Made by a program: the position numbers and the translations under genes
Shown here: positions 1 through 8,328 of the stretch, piece after piece
How positions within the stretch are numbered: the stretch's first letter is position 1
Layout: every line of letters starts with the position of its first letter
The notes under the pieces: model-generated
Database searches by the model: none
Seen by the model: only the letters and a program-made list of their open reading frames with translations
What the model was told of the DNA's origin: nothing
Origin: Sulfurospirillum diekertiae
GTDB lineage: Bacteria > Campylobacterota > Campylobacteria > Campylobacterales > Sulfurospirillaceae
NCBI RefSeq assembly: GCF_002309535.1
Contig: NZ_CP023275.1
Location: 186,001 to 250,000, forward strand
Direction of reading: 5' to 3'
DNA length: 64,000 nt

Positions 1-2
1 TT

Positions 3-1328
3 GTTGGTGTATTTGATGTAAAACATGCTTCTAAGATAGCCTATTATGCTTTGTTCGCGATGCAACATCGTGGACAAGAAGCAACAGGTATCAGTGCCAG
101 TGATGGCAAGAAAATTCGTACCATTAAAGACAATGGATTAGTCACCGAAGTCTTTAATGAAGGAAAACTGGCTTTCTTACACGGGGATATGGCAATAGGT
201 CATAATCGTTACTCTACGGCAGGAAGCGACTCAGTGAAAGATGCTCAACCCGTTGCAGCAAGTTATAAATTGGGTGATATTTCGATTGTTCATAATGGTA
301 ACCTCATTAATAAGCATGAAGTAAGAAGTAAACTTGTTGAGCAAGGTGCTATTTTTCAATCTTCTATGGATACAGAAAATATTATTCATTTAATTGCACG
401 CTCTCAACAAGGTAAACTTAAAGACCGTATTGTGGAAGCACTGAATGTGATCAAGGGTGCTTATTGTCTTTTAATTCAAAGTAGATCAAAAATGTTTGCG
501 ATACGTGATCGTTATGGTGTCCGTCCTTTGTCGATTGGTAAAATGAAAGAGGGTGGTTATATCGTTGCAAGCGAAACGTGTGCACTTGACCTTGTAGATG
601 CAGAGTTTGTAAGAGATGTACGACCTGGTGAGATGGTGATTTTTCAGCAAGGTAAAGAGGAGTTTGAAAGTATTCAGCTCTTTGAGCCAGATCCCCATAT
701 CTGTGCTTTTGAATTTATCTATTTTGCGAGACCTGATAGTGTAATTGAAGGTAAGAATGTCTATGCAGCGCGTAAAAAAATGGGTATGAAACTGGCAGAG
801 CTTGCTCCTGTCGAAGCAGATCTTGTTATTCCTGTTCCTGATAGTGGTGTGAGCGCAGCTTTAGGTTATGCTCAAGCTAGTGGCATTCCTTTTGAAATGG
901 CAATTGTTCGAAATCATTATGTTGGAAGAACATTTATTGAACCTACGCAAGCGGTGCGTGATCTCAAAGTGAAACTTAAACTCTCTCCTATTCATAAAAT
1001 TTTAGAAGGTAAAAAAATTGTTGTGATTGATGATAGTATTGTAAGAGGTACTACTTCGAGACAAATCGTTAAATTATTAAAACGTGCAGGTGCTGCTGAG
1101 GTACACATGCGTATTGCTTCTCCAACAATTGAACATCCTTGTTTATATGGTATTGATACGCCAAGTTATAAAGAGTTGATTAGTGCCAATAAAAGCGTTG
1201 AAGAAGTTAGAGAATATATTGAAGCAGATTCATTGGCATTTTTAAGTATAGATGCACTTAAAGAGAGTATTGGAAACGATATGAATTACTCATTGGTGAG
1301 TTTTGATGGAAATTATTTTATTAAATAA
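3..1328 (+). CDS. purF: Amidophosphoribosyltransferase (5' end outside window)
   Basis: First step of purine synthesis: converts PRPP and glutamine to 5-phosphoribosylamine in the cytoplasm. The reading frame is open to the window edge (from base 3: VGVFDVKHASKIAYYALFAM), so only the first few residues, including the N-terminal nucleophile cysteine, are missing. The visible protein has the class II glutaminase signatures HRGQEATGI and HNGNLIN, followed by the PRPP-binding loop VVIDDSIVRGTTSRQ near the C-terminus. About 441 residues are visible, near full family length. The stop overlaps the next ATG by one base, suggesting coupled translation. Confidence 0.97.
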   Translation, partial: VGVFDVKHASKIAYYALFAMQHRGQEATGISASDGKKIRTIKDNGLVTEVFNEGKLAFLHGDMAIGHNRYSTAGSDSVKDAQPVAASYKLGDISIVHNGNLINKHEVRSKLVEQGAIFQSSMDTENIIHLIARSQQGKLKDRIVEALNVIKGAYCLLIQSRSKMFAIRDRYGVRPLSIGKMKEGGYIVASETCALDLVDAEFVRDVRPGEMVIFQQGKEEFESIQLFEPDPHICAFEFIYFARPDSVIEGKNVYAARKKMGMKLAELAPVEADLVIPVPDSGVSAALGYAQASGIPFEMAIVRNHYVGRTFIEPTQAVRDLKVKLKLSPIHKILEGKKIVVIDDSIVRGTTSRQIVKLLKRAGAAEVHMRIASPTIEHPCLYGIDTPSYKELISANKSVEEVREYIEADSLAFLSIDALKESIGNDMNYSLVSFDGNYFIK

Positions 1329-2281
1329 TGCGCGAGATTTTGACAGCGGGGCGGTATTTTAGAGGAAAATTTGGGGAGACTATTTATAAAATTCCTGTCT
1401 CAATCTCTGGATTTACCTGCCCTAATATTGATGGTACCGTCGCCAGGGGCGGTTGCATTTTTTGCGAAAATGAGTCTTTTAGCCCCAATCTAGAGCACAA
1501 GCAACCTAAGCGTTTTTACTTACACCCAACTTCTGAAAATCCTTATTTAGAGTTCCAGCTCATTCAACTTGAAGCACAGTATAAAAAGACAAAGAAAGTA
1601 TTGTCAAAAAAATTTGGTGCACAAAAATTTATTATCTATTTTCAATCTTTTACCAATACTTATGCACCCCTTGCAACACTTAAAACACTCTATACAAAGG
1701 CTTTAAGCTTTGAAGGCGTTGTAGGCTTAAGTATTGGAACACGTACTGATAGTGTGACAGAAGAGGTGATTGCTTATTTAGCGGAACTTTCAAAAGAACG
1801 TGAAATTTGGCTGGAATATGGTGTGCAATCTTCTTCTGATGAAACATTAAAACGAATCAATAGAGGGCATGATAGTGCCAATATTGAAAAATACATTACT
1901 TTATCGCGTCAGTATGGACTTAAAATATGTGCTCATGTTATCTTTGGACTACCTGGTGAGACACCTGAGATGGCTTTAGAAAGTGTTAAATTTGCACTTA
2001 GGCTAGGTGTTAAGTCTTTTAAATTTCATCCTTTATATGTTGTTAAACGAACAGCGTTAGCCAATGATCTTAATAGAGGAGACTTTATTCCAATTTCTGA
2101 AGAGTCTTACATTCAAACGATTATTAAAGCCATCAAACTTTTACCAGAAGGCGTTATTCTTCAACGGGTGAGTGCAGGCATTGAAGACGCTACTCTTTTA
2201 TCTCCATCATGGTGTTACACCAAACATCAACAAATGTTTAATATTCGTGAAGCTCTTAAAAAAGAGGGACTTCTTTACTAG
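1328..2281 (+). CDS. TIGR01212-family (YhcC-like) radical SAM protein
   Basis: Radical SAM enzyme of the YhcC/TIGR01212 family, substrate not established here. The Cys-rich N-terminus has C31, C43 and C46 (GGCIFC), the wide-spaced 4Fe-4S pattern of this family rather than the classical CX3CX2C. Downstream are SIGTRTDS and LEYGVQSS, as in Elp3-like radical SAM cores, and HVIFGLPGET. Length (317 residues) fits the family. It starts inside the purF stop codon (TAATG), so it is probably cotranscribed with purF. Family call is firm; the cellular role is unknown. Confidence 0.88.
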   Translation: MREILTAGRYFRGKFGETIYKIPVSISGFTCPNIDGTVARGGCIFCENESFSPNLEHKQPKRFYLHPTSENPYLEFQLIQLEAQYKKTKKVLSKKFGAQKFIIYFQSFTNTYAPLATLKTLYTKALSFEGVVGLSIGTRTDSVTEEVIAYLAELSKEREIWLEYGVQSSSDETLKRINRGHDSANIEKYITLSRQYGLKICAHVIFGLPGETPEMALESVKFALRLGVKSFKFHPLYVVKRTALANDLNRGDFIPISEESYIQTIIKAIKLLPEGVILQRVSAGIEDATLLSPSWCYTKHQQMFNIREALKKEGLLY

Positions 2282-2296
2282 AAGCCATCAATGGAA

Positions 2297-2836
2297 TTAG
2301 TGACAAAAAAGCTCATAGCGTATATATGGCTTTGAAAAAGATGGAGGGTATCGCATAAAGACAGTAAAATTGCGCATTTCATTTTTATGTAGATTCTCTG
2401 CAATGACAAATTCTTTAGTTGTATCTACAGAACTGCTAGAATCTTTGCTAAAAAGATTGTCAAAAGCTGATTTTGGTTCAAAAACAATAGATCCAGATCC
2501 TGCAGAGTCACCAAGTTCATTAGAAATTTTAACTTCTAAAATGCATTTACCTATTTGAAAATTGCCAATATTACGAATTTGTCCTGAAATAGAAAAAGAT
2601 TCATTAATCAACACTTTTTTCTGTGTGATGTTTTCTAATCGAGCAACTTTAGTATATTTATCGAGTCCATAAATGGCAAAAAAAGCAAAAATAGCCATAA
2701 TAAAGATATTAGCTATAATCGGCGCAAATAGAGAAGATTTACCATCATGATTACGAATAGTTAACATGAGAATAAGAGAAAATATAAGAAGAATAAGAAT
2801 AAGAATAAACCAATGAAGTAGCGTAAAATAGGTCAC
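2297..2836 (-). CDS. DUF2393 membrane protein (first of two)
   Basis: Small predicted inner-membrane protein, 179 residues, with two hydrophobic segments (about residues 7-27 and 38-58) and a C-terminal soluble domain of about 120 residues with beta-strand character. It resembles the DUF2393 proteins of Campylobacterota; the function is unknown. The start is a GTG preceded by a good AAAGGAG site five bases upstream. It lies 10 bases downstream of a second protein of the same plan (2847-3383) and probably shares its transcript with hisIE. Confidence 0.75.
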   Translation of the reverse strand: MTYFTLLHWFILILILLIFSLILMLTIRNHDGKSSLFAPIIANIFIMAIFAFFAIYGLDKYTKVARLENITQKKVLINESFSISGQIRNIGNFQIGKCILEVKISNELGDSAGSGSIVFEPKSAFDNLFSKDSSSSVDTTKEFVIAENLHKNEMRNFTVFMRYPPSFSKPYIRYELFCH

Positions 2837-2846
2837 AGTTACTCCT

Positions 2847-3383
2847 TTAGTAGCACTCTGCTTTTAATGTTGCAAATACATCGCCATTATATTCAAAACC
2901 ATCAAAAACAGCTTGATATTCCATACTATCCTCTTTTAAAAGGTCCTTTGTAATTAATATCGACTGATTAGATATTGGTTTTAGAGAATTGAGATATGCT
3001 TTGAACCCTTGTGCCCCTGTTTGTTTAAAAATAGAAGTGCGAATCAAACAAAGCGAAAAATTTTTAGTTGATTTATTGTAGATATTTCCTTCAACAATAA
3101 GTGATGCTGAAAAGGTTAATTTCTTGACCATAGTGATTTCGGTTGTTGTTGTTCTGAATGTTTCTTCTAGTTTTTCTTTAATAAAGAAAGGTGAAATGAC
3201 AAGAAGGAGAAGAGCAAAGATAACTAAAAGAAGAGACGCCGTAGAAGAGCGTCTCGCCACTAAGCTTGCTAAGATTATTAAAATAATAAAAGTAAAAAAC
3301 AACCAACTAAATGCCAAATAATCATAAAGACCAAAGTGTTTAATATAGGTCAATAGTGATAATTTGAGTGCATCAGTGTTCAT
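2847..3383 (-). CDS. DUF2393 membrane protein (second of two)
   Basis: 178 residues with the same architecture as its neighbour: two transmembrane segments (about residues 22-43 and 49-68) followed by a soluble domain. Both carry a conserved-looking stretch in which a beta-rich domain follows the second membrane helix ([14 protein letters not shown] here, SISGQIRNIGN in the neighbour), suggesting an old tandem duplication. The start overlaps the end of hisIE by 11 bases. The function is unknown, and no enzyme motif is visible. Confidence 0.75.
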   Translation of the reverse strand: MNTDALKLSLLTYIKHFGLYDYLAFSWLFFTFIILIILASLVARRSSTASLLLVIFALLLLVISPFFIKEKLEETFRTTTTEITMVKKLTFSASLIVEGNIYNKSTKNFSLCLIRTSIFKQTGAQGFKAYLNSLKPISNQSILITKDLLKEDSMEYQAVFDGFEYNGDVFATLKAECY

Positions 3384-4056
3384 TACGGCTATTTTTCTCC
3401 TCTATCCCGCTGAGTCCAAAGCGCCTTTCAAGCTCTTTGGAGATCAGTGATGGATGAATGTTCTTAGCTCCCAATGCAACAAGAGCATGGAACATAAGAT
3501 CGGCTGCCTCATAAATGATCTCTTTGTTATCATTGTCTTTGAAGGCAAAACAAAATTCACCTGCTTCTTCGACAACTTTTTTCAAAATACTATTGTCACC
3601 TTTGTGTAGCAGTGATGCCACATAAGAGGTTTTAGGATCAGCTTTTTTGCGTTCTTGTATAATATGATAAATTTTATCGCTAATAGAATAAGCCGCAATT
3701 TCTTGTGCAGGCTTTTTAGGTGTTTCTTCAACATCTATACGGTTAAAAAAGCATGACATGCGCCCCGTATGACATGCCACACCTTCTTGCTCAACTTTGA
3801 GCAGTAACGTATCGCTATCGCAGTCCAAATAGGCCTCTTTAACATGTTGTACATGACCACTCGTTTCACCCTTTTTCCAGAGGCTTTGGCGGCTTCTGGA
3901 ATAGTAGTGAGCAAGTCCTGTTTGAAGTGTTAAAGAGAGCGCTTCTTGGTTCATATATGCGAGCATTAAAACCTCACCACTCTTGACGTCTTGTGCAACG
4001 ACAGGCAAAAGTGGTGAAGCGTTCCAGTCGATGGAATGAATTAGTGTTGAACTCAT
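3373..4056 (-). CDS. hisIE: Bifunctional phosphoribosyl-AMP cyclohydrolase / phosphoribosyl-ATP pyrophosphatase
   Basis: Catalyses the second and third steps of histidine synthesis. The N-terminal HisI domain (about residues 1-115) has the metal-binding signature [15 protein letters not shown] followed by [10 protein letters not shown]. The C-terminal HisE domain (about 130-215) has [16 protein letters not shown] and [15 protein letters not shown], the acidic Mg-binding helices of the MazG-like fold. Length (227 residues) fits the fused enzyme. Its ATG overlaps the stop of the SPFH gene by four bases, so the two are probably translationally coupled. Confidence 0.96.
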   Translation of the reverse strand: MSSTLIHSIDWNASPLLPVVAQDVKSGEVLMLAYMNQEALSLTLQTGLAHYYSRSRQSLWKKGETSGHVQHVKEAYLDCDSDTLLLKVEQEGVACHTGRMSCFFNRIDVEETPKKPAQEIAAYSISDKIYHIIQERKKADPKTSYVASLLHKGDNSILKKVVEEAGEFCFAFKDNDNKEIIYEAADLMFHALVALGAKNIHPSLISKELERRFGLSGIEEKNSRNEH

Positions 4057-5141
4057 TTGCTTATACTGACCGCTTTTTGGCTATCTTTGGTATCGACCCA
4101 AATATTAGGGGTTGAACCACCGGGTGTTAGGAAAATTTTTGCATCTTTATTTTCTTTAAGTGCCTCGTTAAACTTTCCTTGGACTTCAATTTGGCGAAGT
4201 TTTAAGAGTGGATCAGAAATGCTTTCACTGATTTTTTTATTAGCATAGGCATCTGCATCCGCTTCAATTTTAACAGCGTTTGCTTCACCTTGAGCATTGA
4301 TTTGTCTCGCTTTTGCTTGACCTTCCGCTTCAGCAGCACGTTTAAGGGCTTGTTGATTGGCTATTTCTACTTCATACCTTGTTCGCTCAACCTCTTGCTT
4401 CGCTACTTGAACTTTTTCAATTTGTTCTTTAATTTTTGCAGGAAGTAAAATTTCTCTGAGTTGCATGGTAAGAAGTTCTACAGGTTTGCCTGGTTGTGCG
4501 TCAATCGCTTTGCGAATACCTTCTTCGATATTGACAGCAATCTCATTACGTCTTTGTGGTAACTCTTCTGCATTAAACTTACCTACAACAGCTCTTGTGA
4601 CATCTCTGACAACTGGGTTAATAATTTTATCTTCCCATGCCATACCCCATGTTGCGATCGTTTGTGGTGCAGTTGTTGGTTCTAACTTATATTGAACTGT
4701 AAGTTCAATTGAAACAGGTAAGCCTCTTGCATCAAGAACAGAAATAGCTGCATTTTTTTTGATGCCAGATCCTCTTTGTAAGACTTCACCTAAGTCTTCG
4801 CTTGAAGAGTAGTTCATAATACGCACTTTAGTATCAACAATAAAAACTTGTTGAATAAAAGGAATAAAAAGATGAAATCCTGGTTCCATCGGGATCGGCT
4901 CAAATTTACCAGTCGTTGCTTTAATTCCCATTTCGCCTGAATTAATAATTACAAAAGGTTTGGCAATAACAGCAATGACGATGATTGCAATAAGCACATA
5001 AAGGATTCCTGCCTTTTTACCAAGGTTTTTCATAAAATCGGGAGGTTCGATATTAAAAGGGGTGCGATTGTCATTATCGCCATTACTACTGCTTCCTCCC
5101 CCATTTTTCTTTTTAAAATAGTCGTTCAAATCTGCTGGCAT
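4053..5141 (-). CDS. SPFH/prohibitin-family membrane protein
   Basis: Membrane scaffold protein of the SPFH (band 7, prohibitin/HflK-like) superfamily. A Gly/Asn/Ser-rich N-terminus is followed by one transmembrane helix (about residues 45-65, [18 protein letters not shown]), the SPFH domain (about 65-240) and a charged coiled coil rich in Ala, Glu and Gln (about 240-315). I chose the ATG at 5141 ([11 protein letters not shown]) because AAAGGAAG sits just before it; an in-frame TTG at 5159 lacks this. Such proteins often modulate FtsH-type proteases; the partner here is not shown by context. Confidence 0.88.
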   Translation of the reverse strand: MPADLNDYFKKKNGGGSSSNGDNDNRTPFNIEPPDFMKNLGKKAGILYVLIAIIVIAVIAKPFVIINSGEMGIKATTGKFEPIPMEPGFHLFIPFIQQVFIVDTKVRIMNYSSSEDLGEVLQRGSGIKKNAAISVLDARGLPVSIELTVQYKLEPTTAPQTIATWGMAWEDKIINPVVRDVTRAVVGKFNAEELPQRRNEIAVNIEEGIRKAIDAQPGKPVELLTMQLREILLPAKIKEQIEKVQVAKQEVERTRYEVEIANQQALKRAAEAEGQAKARQINAQGEANAVKIEADADAYANKKISESISDPLLKLRQIEVQGKFNEALKENKDAKIFLTPGGSTPNIWVDTKDSQKAVSISK

Positions 5142-5210
5142 AATCTTCCTTTGTTTCAATTATAAAATACGGTTTCAAGCAAAGCCAAAACTGTGCTTGG
5201 CGCTAAAGCT

Positions 5211-5226
5211 TGCCTCTTTCGAGGCA
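5211..5226 (-). terminator. Hairpin after ilvE
   Basis: TGCCTC-GAAA-GAGGCA on the minus strand, beginning six bases past the ilvE stop. The GC-rich stem with a GAAA tetraloop is a good terminator or processing hairpin, but the following tract (AGCTTTAG) is only weakly T-rich, so some read-through into the SPFH gene is possible. Confidence 0.55.
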
Positions 5227-5231
5227 GGAAT

Positions 5232-6146
5232 TTAGATAAATGTTAAGAAATGTTTGTATTTTGGATTGCGTCCGTAGACCACATCAAAATACGCTTCTTG
5301 AAGTTGTTTGGTGATAGGACCACGTTTACCATCGCCAATAATATAATTATCGATATCTTTGATTGGAGTTACTTCTGCGGCAGTGCCTGTGAAGAACGCT
5401 TCATCAGAGATATACGCTTCGTCACGTGTAATGCGTCTGCGCTCAATAGGAATGCCTGCTTCGCGCGCAAGCTCTAATACGGTTGCTTGAGTGATACTCT
5501 CAAGAGATGTGTCGTTTGGTGGAGAAATCAGCTTACCATCTCTGACGATAAAGAAGCATTCTCCACTGCCTTCAGCGATAAATCCATCTTCATCCAAAAG
5601 TAACGCTTCTTCATAACCCGCTTCGAGTGCTTCGTATTTTGCCATTTGTGAGTTGAGGTAGTTTGCAGCTGCTTTGGCTTTTCCCATATTGGCACTCACA
5701 GGGTTTCTCGCAAATGAAGAGATTTTAACGCGAATGCCGTTTTCAATGCCATCATCGCCAAGGTAGCTGCCCCATTGCCATGCCGCAATCGCTGTATTCA
5801 CCGGTGCTTGTGCAAGATTAAGCCCCATAACGCCGTATCCTAAATAAATCAGCGGTCTAATATAGACGTTGGAAGTAAAGTTGTTTGATTTGAGAAGTTC
5901 AATATGAGCTGCTTCGAGTTCTTCCTGGGAATAGGTCGCTTTAATGCGAGTAATTTTGGCAGAATTGAGCAAGCGTTTGGTGTGCTCTTTAAGCTTAAAA
6001 ATAGCCAGACCATTGTCCGTCATGTACGCACGAGTACCTTCAAAAACACCATTACCATAGTGAAGTGTATGGGTCAAAATATGTATTTTTGCATCATCCC
6101 ATGCAACGAGTTTGCCGTCCATCCAAATGTATTTTGCTTTATCCAT
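5232..6146 (-). CDS. ilvE: Branched-chain amino acid aminotransferase
   Basis: PLP-dependent fold-type IV aminotransferase for the last step of leucine, isoleucine and valine synthesis. It shows HTLHYGNGVFEGTRAY near the N-terminus, the likely Schiff-base lysine K158 in AKAAANYLNSQMAKYEA, and the cofactor phosphate-binding region EGSGECFFIV. The ending FTGTAAEVTPI is the IlvE signature that separates it from D-amino acid transaminases. Length is 304 residues, as usual. It is transcribed divergently from the aldehyde dehydrogenase gene, with a 210-base intergenic region between them. Confidence 0.97.
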   Translation of the reverse strand: MDKAKYIWMDGKLVAWDDAKIHILTHTLHYGNGVFEGTRAYMTDNGLAIFKLKEHTKRLLNSAKITRIKATYSQEELEAAHIELLKSNNFTSNVYIRPLIYLGYGVMGLNLAQAPVNTAIAAWQWGSYLGDDGIENGIRVKISSFARNPVSANMGKAKAAANYLNSQMAKYEALEAGYEEALLLDEDGFIAEGSGECFFIVRDGKLISPPNDTSLESITQATVLELAREAGIPIERRRITRDEAYISDEAFFTGTAAEVTPIKDIDNYIIGDGKRGPITKQLQEAYFDVVYGRNPKYKHFLTFI

Positions 6147-6234
6147 TTTTCTACCTTCTTAAAAGTCGTTTTCTAAAGAGATACTATGGTAGCCAAAAAT
6201 TGATTAAAGATAGTTTTAGTATGAAAAGTTGCGT

Positions 6235-6240
6235 TATACT
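6235..6240 (+). promoter_or_regulatory. -10 element of the aldehyde dehydrogenase promoter
   Basis: TATACT, in the context GCGTTATACTTC, lies 117 bases before the chosen start codon. Campylobacterota sigma70 promoters usually have a strong -10 and little -35, which fits. Transcription from here would produce a leader of about 110 bases holding the hairpins described next. Confidence 0.5.
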
Positions 6241-6250
6241 TCAATTTGAA

Positions 6251-6333
6251 TACGTCTTTAAAGCAAAGCTCTAAAGACTACGTTAACACTGGGTTCTCAA
6301 AGACAGAGTGCCCACGCACCTTTGGTGCTTTGA
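6251..6333 (+). promoter_or_regulatory. Structured leader with two stem-loops
   Basis: Two inverted repeats lie between the likely promoter and the ribosome-binding site. The first pairs GTCTTTA (6254-6260) with TAAAGAC (6272-6278), extendable by ACG/CGT across a one-base bulge. The second is GCACC-TTT-GGTGC (6316-6328), enclosed by TCAAA (6297-6301) and TTTGA (6329-6333). I recognise no known riboswitch class. It could be a regulatory leader or merely a stable 5' end. Confidence 0.4.
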
Positions 6334-6356
6334 ATCACAAAAGAAGGAGTAAAATT

Positions 6357-7775
6357 ATGAAAGCAAAGCTCTATTTTGGTTCTACATGTAAGGATAAAAA
6401 AGAGTGCAAAGAGGTGTGTTCACCGTATGATGGACGCGTGGTTTCAAGCTTTTGCCTTTGCGATGCAACCGATGCCAAAGAAGTTTTAGAAATAGCACGT
6501 ACAGCAGCTTTACATGTAAAACAGATTCCACTGCATCAGCGCACCAATTGGCTGTTGGATGTGGCGCAAAAGCTGGAAATTGAGCGTGAGCGTATAGCGC
6601 TTTGTATCACCGATGAGGTGGGAAAACCGATTGCTTTTTCACGCGTTGAGGTCGATCGCTGCATCGAGACGATTAAACTCTCCGCCAATGCGATGTTACA
6701 TGTAAACGGCGAATCGTTTGATACCACTGCAATGCCCAGTGGTAAAAAGAGTTTGTCCTTTTATAAACGCGAACCTGTAGGCGTGGTGTTAGCGATTACA
6801 CCGTTTAATTTTCCGCTCAATTTAGTCGCGCACAAAATTGCCCCAGCATTGGTTGCGGGTAATGCCGTCATCTTGAAACCGACTTCACAAGCGCCACGAA
6901 CTGCGTATGAACTGGTCAAACTTTTCATCGAAAGTCCGTATGCGCCAAAAGATGCGCTCAGTCTCCTTTACAGTGGTGAAGGAGTGAATGAAACGCTTAT
7001 CACCAGCGAAATTCCTCGCGTCATCAGTTTTACCGGCAGTGTGAGTGTTGGACGTGAGATCACGCAAAAAGCGGGGATCAAAAAAGTATCTTTAGAGCTG
7101 GGTGGGAATGCTGCGACGTATATTGATGCTTCTGCTGATCTTGTCCTTGCGGCTAAACGATGTGCGGTGGGTGCATTTATTAATTCAGGTCAAGTGTGCA
7201 TCTCATTGCAGCGCATTTACGTGCATGAAAGCATTTATGAGCCGTTTGCACAAGCACTTGTAGAAGAGACAAAAAGCTTACATGTAGGTTCACCGTACGA
7301 TGAAAAAACTTTCATTGGCCCGATGGTCAATGAAGCAGCGGTGCTCAAGGCAAAACGATGGATTCAAAGTGCCATAGACGAGGGGGCAAAACCTTTGTGT
7401 GGTTTTACATGTAAAGCTCTTTTGTTTGAGCCAACGATTATGGCAGATGTAAGTGAAGCAATGGCGATTGTGTGCGAAGAGGTCTTTGCGCCGATTGTTT
7501 CACTGATCAAAGTGAAGGATTACGAAGAGGCAAAAACCAAAATGAACGCTTCAGATTATGGACTTCAATATTCCATTTTTTGTAATGATCTCTCCATAGT
7601 TCAAAGAGCAATTGATGAGCTTGAAGCGGGTGGTATTGTTATCAATGACATTCCCACATTGCGATTCGACCTTCAACCCTATGGCGGCATCAAACAAAGT
7701 GGCGTTGGAAAAGAAGGTCCTTATTTTGCGCTTTTAGATGACTATACTCAGATAAAATCTGTGGTAATATGCTAA
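6357..7775 (+). CDS. NAD(P)-dependent aldehyde dehydrogenase
   Basis: Member of the aldehyde dehydrogenase superfamily (lactaldehyde/succinate-semialdehyde-like group), oxidising an aldehyde to an acid; the substrate is unknown. Landmarks are PFNFP (N151), FTGSVSVG, the general base E247 in LELGG and the nucleophile C281 in GQVCISLQR. Length is 472 residues. The start at 6357 follows AAGGAG; the frame is open upstream, but that part looks non-coding and overlaps the leader hairpins. The gene holds five copies of the TACATGTA core, more than any other gene in the window. Confidence 0.93.
   Translation: MKAKLYFGSTCKDKKECKEVCSPYDGRVVSSFCLCDATDAKEVLEIARTAALHVKQIPLHQRTNWLLDVAQKLEIERERIALCITDEVGKPIAFSRVEVDRCIETIKLSANAMLHVNGESFDTTAMPSGKKSLSFYKREPVGVVLAITPFNFPLNLVAHKIAPALVAGNAVILKPTSQAPRTAYELVKLFIESPYAPKDALSLLYSGEGVNETLITSEIPRVISFTGSVSVGREITQKAGIKKVSLELGGNAATYIDASADLVLAAKRCAVGAFINSGQVCISLQRIYVHESIYEPFAQALVEETKSLHVGSPYDEKTFIGPMVNEAAVLKAKRWIQSAIDEGAKPLCGFTCKALLFEPTIMADVSEAMAIVCEEVFAPIVSLIKVKDYEEAKTKMNASDYGLQYSIFCNDLSIVQRAIDELEAGGIVINDIPTLRFDLQPYGGIKQSGVGKEGPYFALLDDYTQIKSVVIC
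6509..6520. repeat. TTTACATGTAAA palindrome, copy 1
   Basis: Exact copy in the aldehyde dehydrogenase gene, read as ALHVK (residues 51-55). Near copies in the same gene lie at 6381-6392, 6695-6706 and 7277-7288. Confidence 0.9.
7404..7415. repeat. TTTACATGTAAA palindrome, copy 2
   Basis: Exact copy in the aldehyde dehydrogenase gene, read in another frame as FTCK (GFTCKAL). Confidence 0.9.
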
Positions 7776-7798
7776 AAAATATCAACAAAGGAATTTAG

Positions 7799-8263
7799 AT
7801 GATAAAAATAGGTGATAAAGCCCCCGCTCTTAGTCTTCCCAATCAAGACAATGTAGAAATATCCCTGCGAGATTTAGAGGGCAAATGGATCGTGCTTTAC
7901 TTCTACCCTAAAGACAGCACACCTGGATGCACCACCGAGGCGTGTGATTTTACAGCAGCACTTCCAAGTTTAGAAGGTTTAAATGCTGTTGTTTTAGGCA
8001 TTAGTCCTGATAGTACAGCATCGCATCAAAAGTTCATTGCCAAACAAAAACTAGAGATAACACTGCTCTCTGATGTGAGCACTGAAGTAGCACAACGTTA
8101 CGGTGTGTGGCAGTTGAAAAAGTTTTGTGGTAAAGAGTATATGGGCATTGTGCGCTCAACCTTTTTAATCGACCCAAGTGGAAAAATCGCTAAATTGTGG
8201 TCGAATGTTAAAGTCAAAGATCACGCCAGTGAAGTGAAAAAAGTTTTGGAAACATTGATTTGA
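7799..8263 (+). CDS. bcp: Bcp-type thioredoxin-dependent thiol peroxidase
   Basis: Peroxiredoxin of the Bcp/PrxQ group, reducing hydrogen peroxide and organic peroxides in the cytoplasm. The peroxidatic cysteine C44 lies in YPKDSTPGCTTEACDF, with the resolving C49 five residues on, the atypical 2-Cys arrangement of Bcp. Length is 154 residues. It starts 23 bases after the aldehyde dehydrogenase stop with AAAGGAATTT upstream, so the two are probably cotranscribed. It ends in front of a convergent gene. Confidence 0.95.
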   Translation: MIKIGDKAPALSLPNQDNVEISLRDLEGKWIVLYFYPKDSTPGCTTEACDFTAALPSLEGLNAVVLGISPDSTASHQKFIAKQKLEITLLSDVSTEVAQRYGVWQLKKFCGKEYMGIVRSTFLIDPSGKIAKLWSNVKVKDHASEVKKVLETLI

Positions 8264-8275
8264 GCGACAACAGTG

Positions 8276-8307
8276 GAGCGTTCTGAACCGTATGATTTTG
8301 AACGCTC
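8276..8307. terminator. Hairpin between bcp and the cytochrome-barrel gene
   Basis: GAGCGTTC (8276-8283) pairs with GAACGCTC (8300-8307) across a 16-base loop, between two converging genes. The stem is perfect but the loop is long and T-tracts are poor on both sides, so this is a moderate call. Confidence 0.4.
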
Positions 8308-8328
8308 TCATAGTAAAATAAATTTATT

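Noticed and set aside
6246-6356. 37-residue N-terminal extension of the aldehyde dehydrogenase
   Set aside because: The extension overlaps the leader hairpins, has no ribosome-binding site, and does not resemble the family N-terminus. The ATG at 6357 follows a good AAGGAG.
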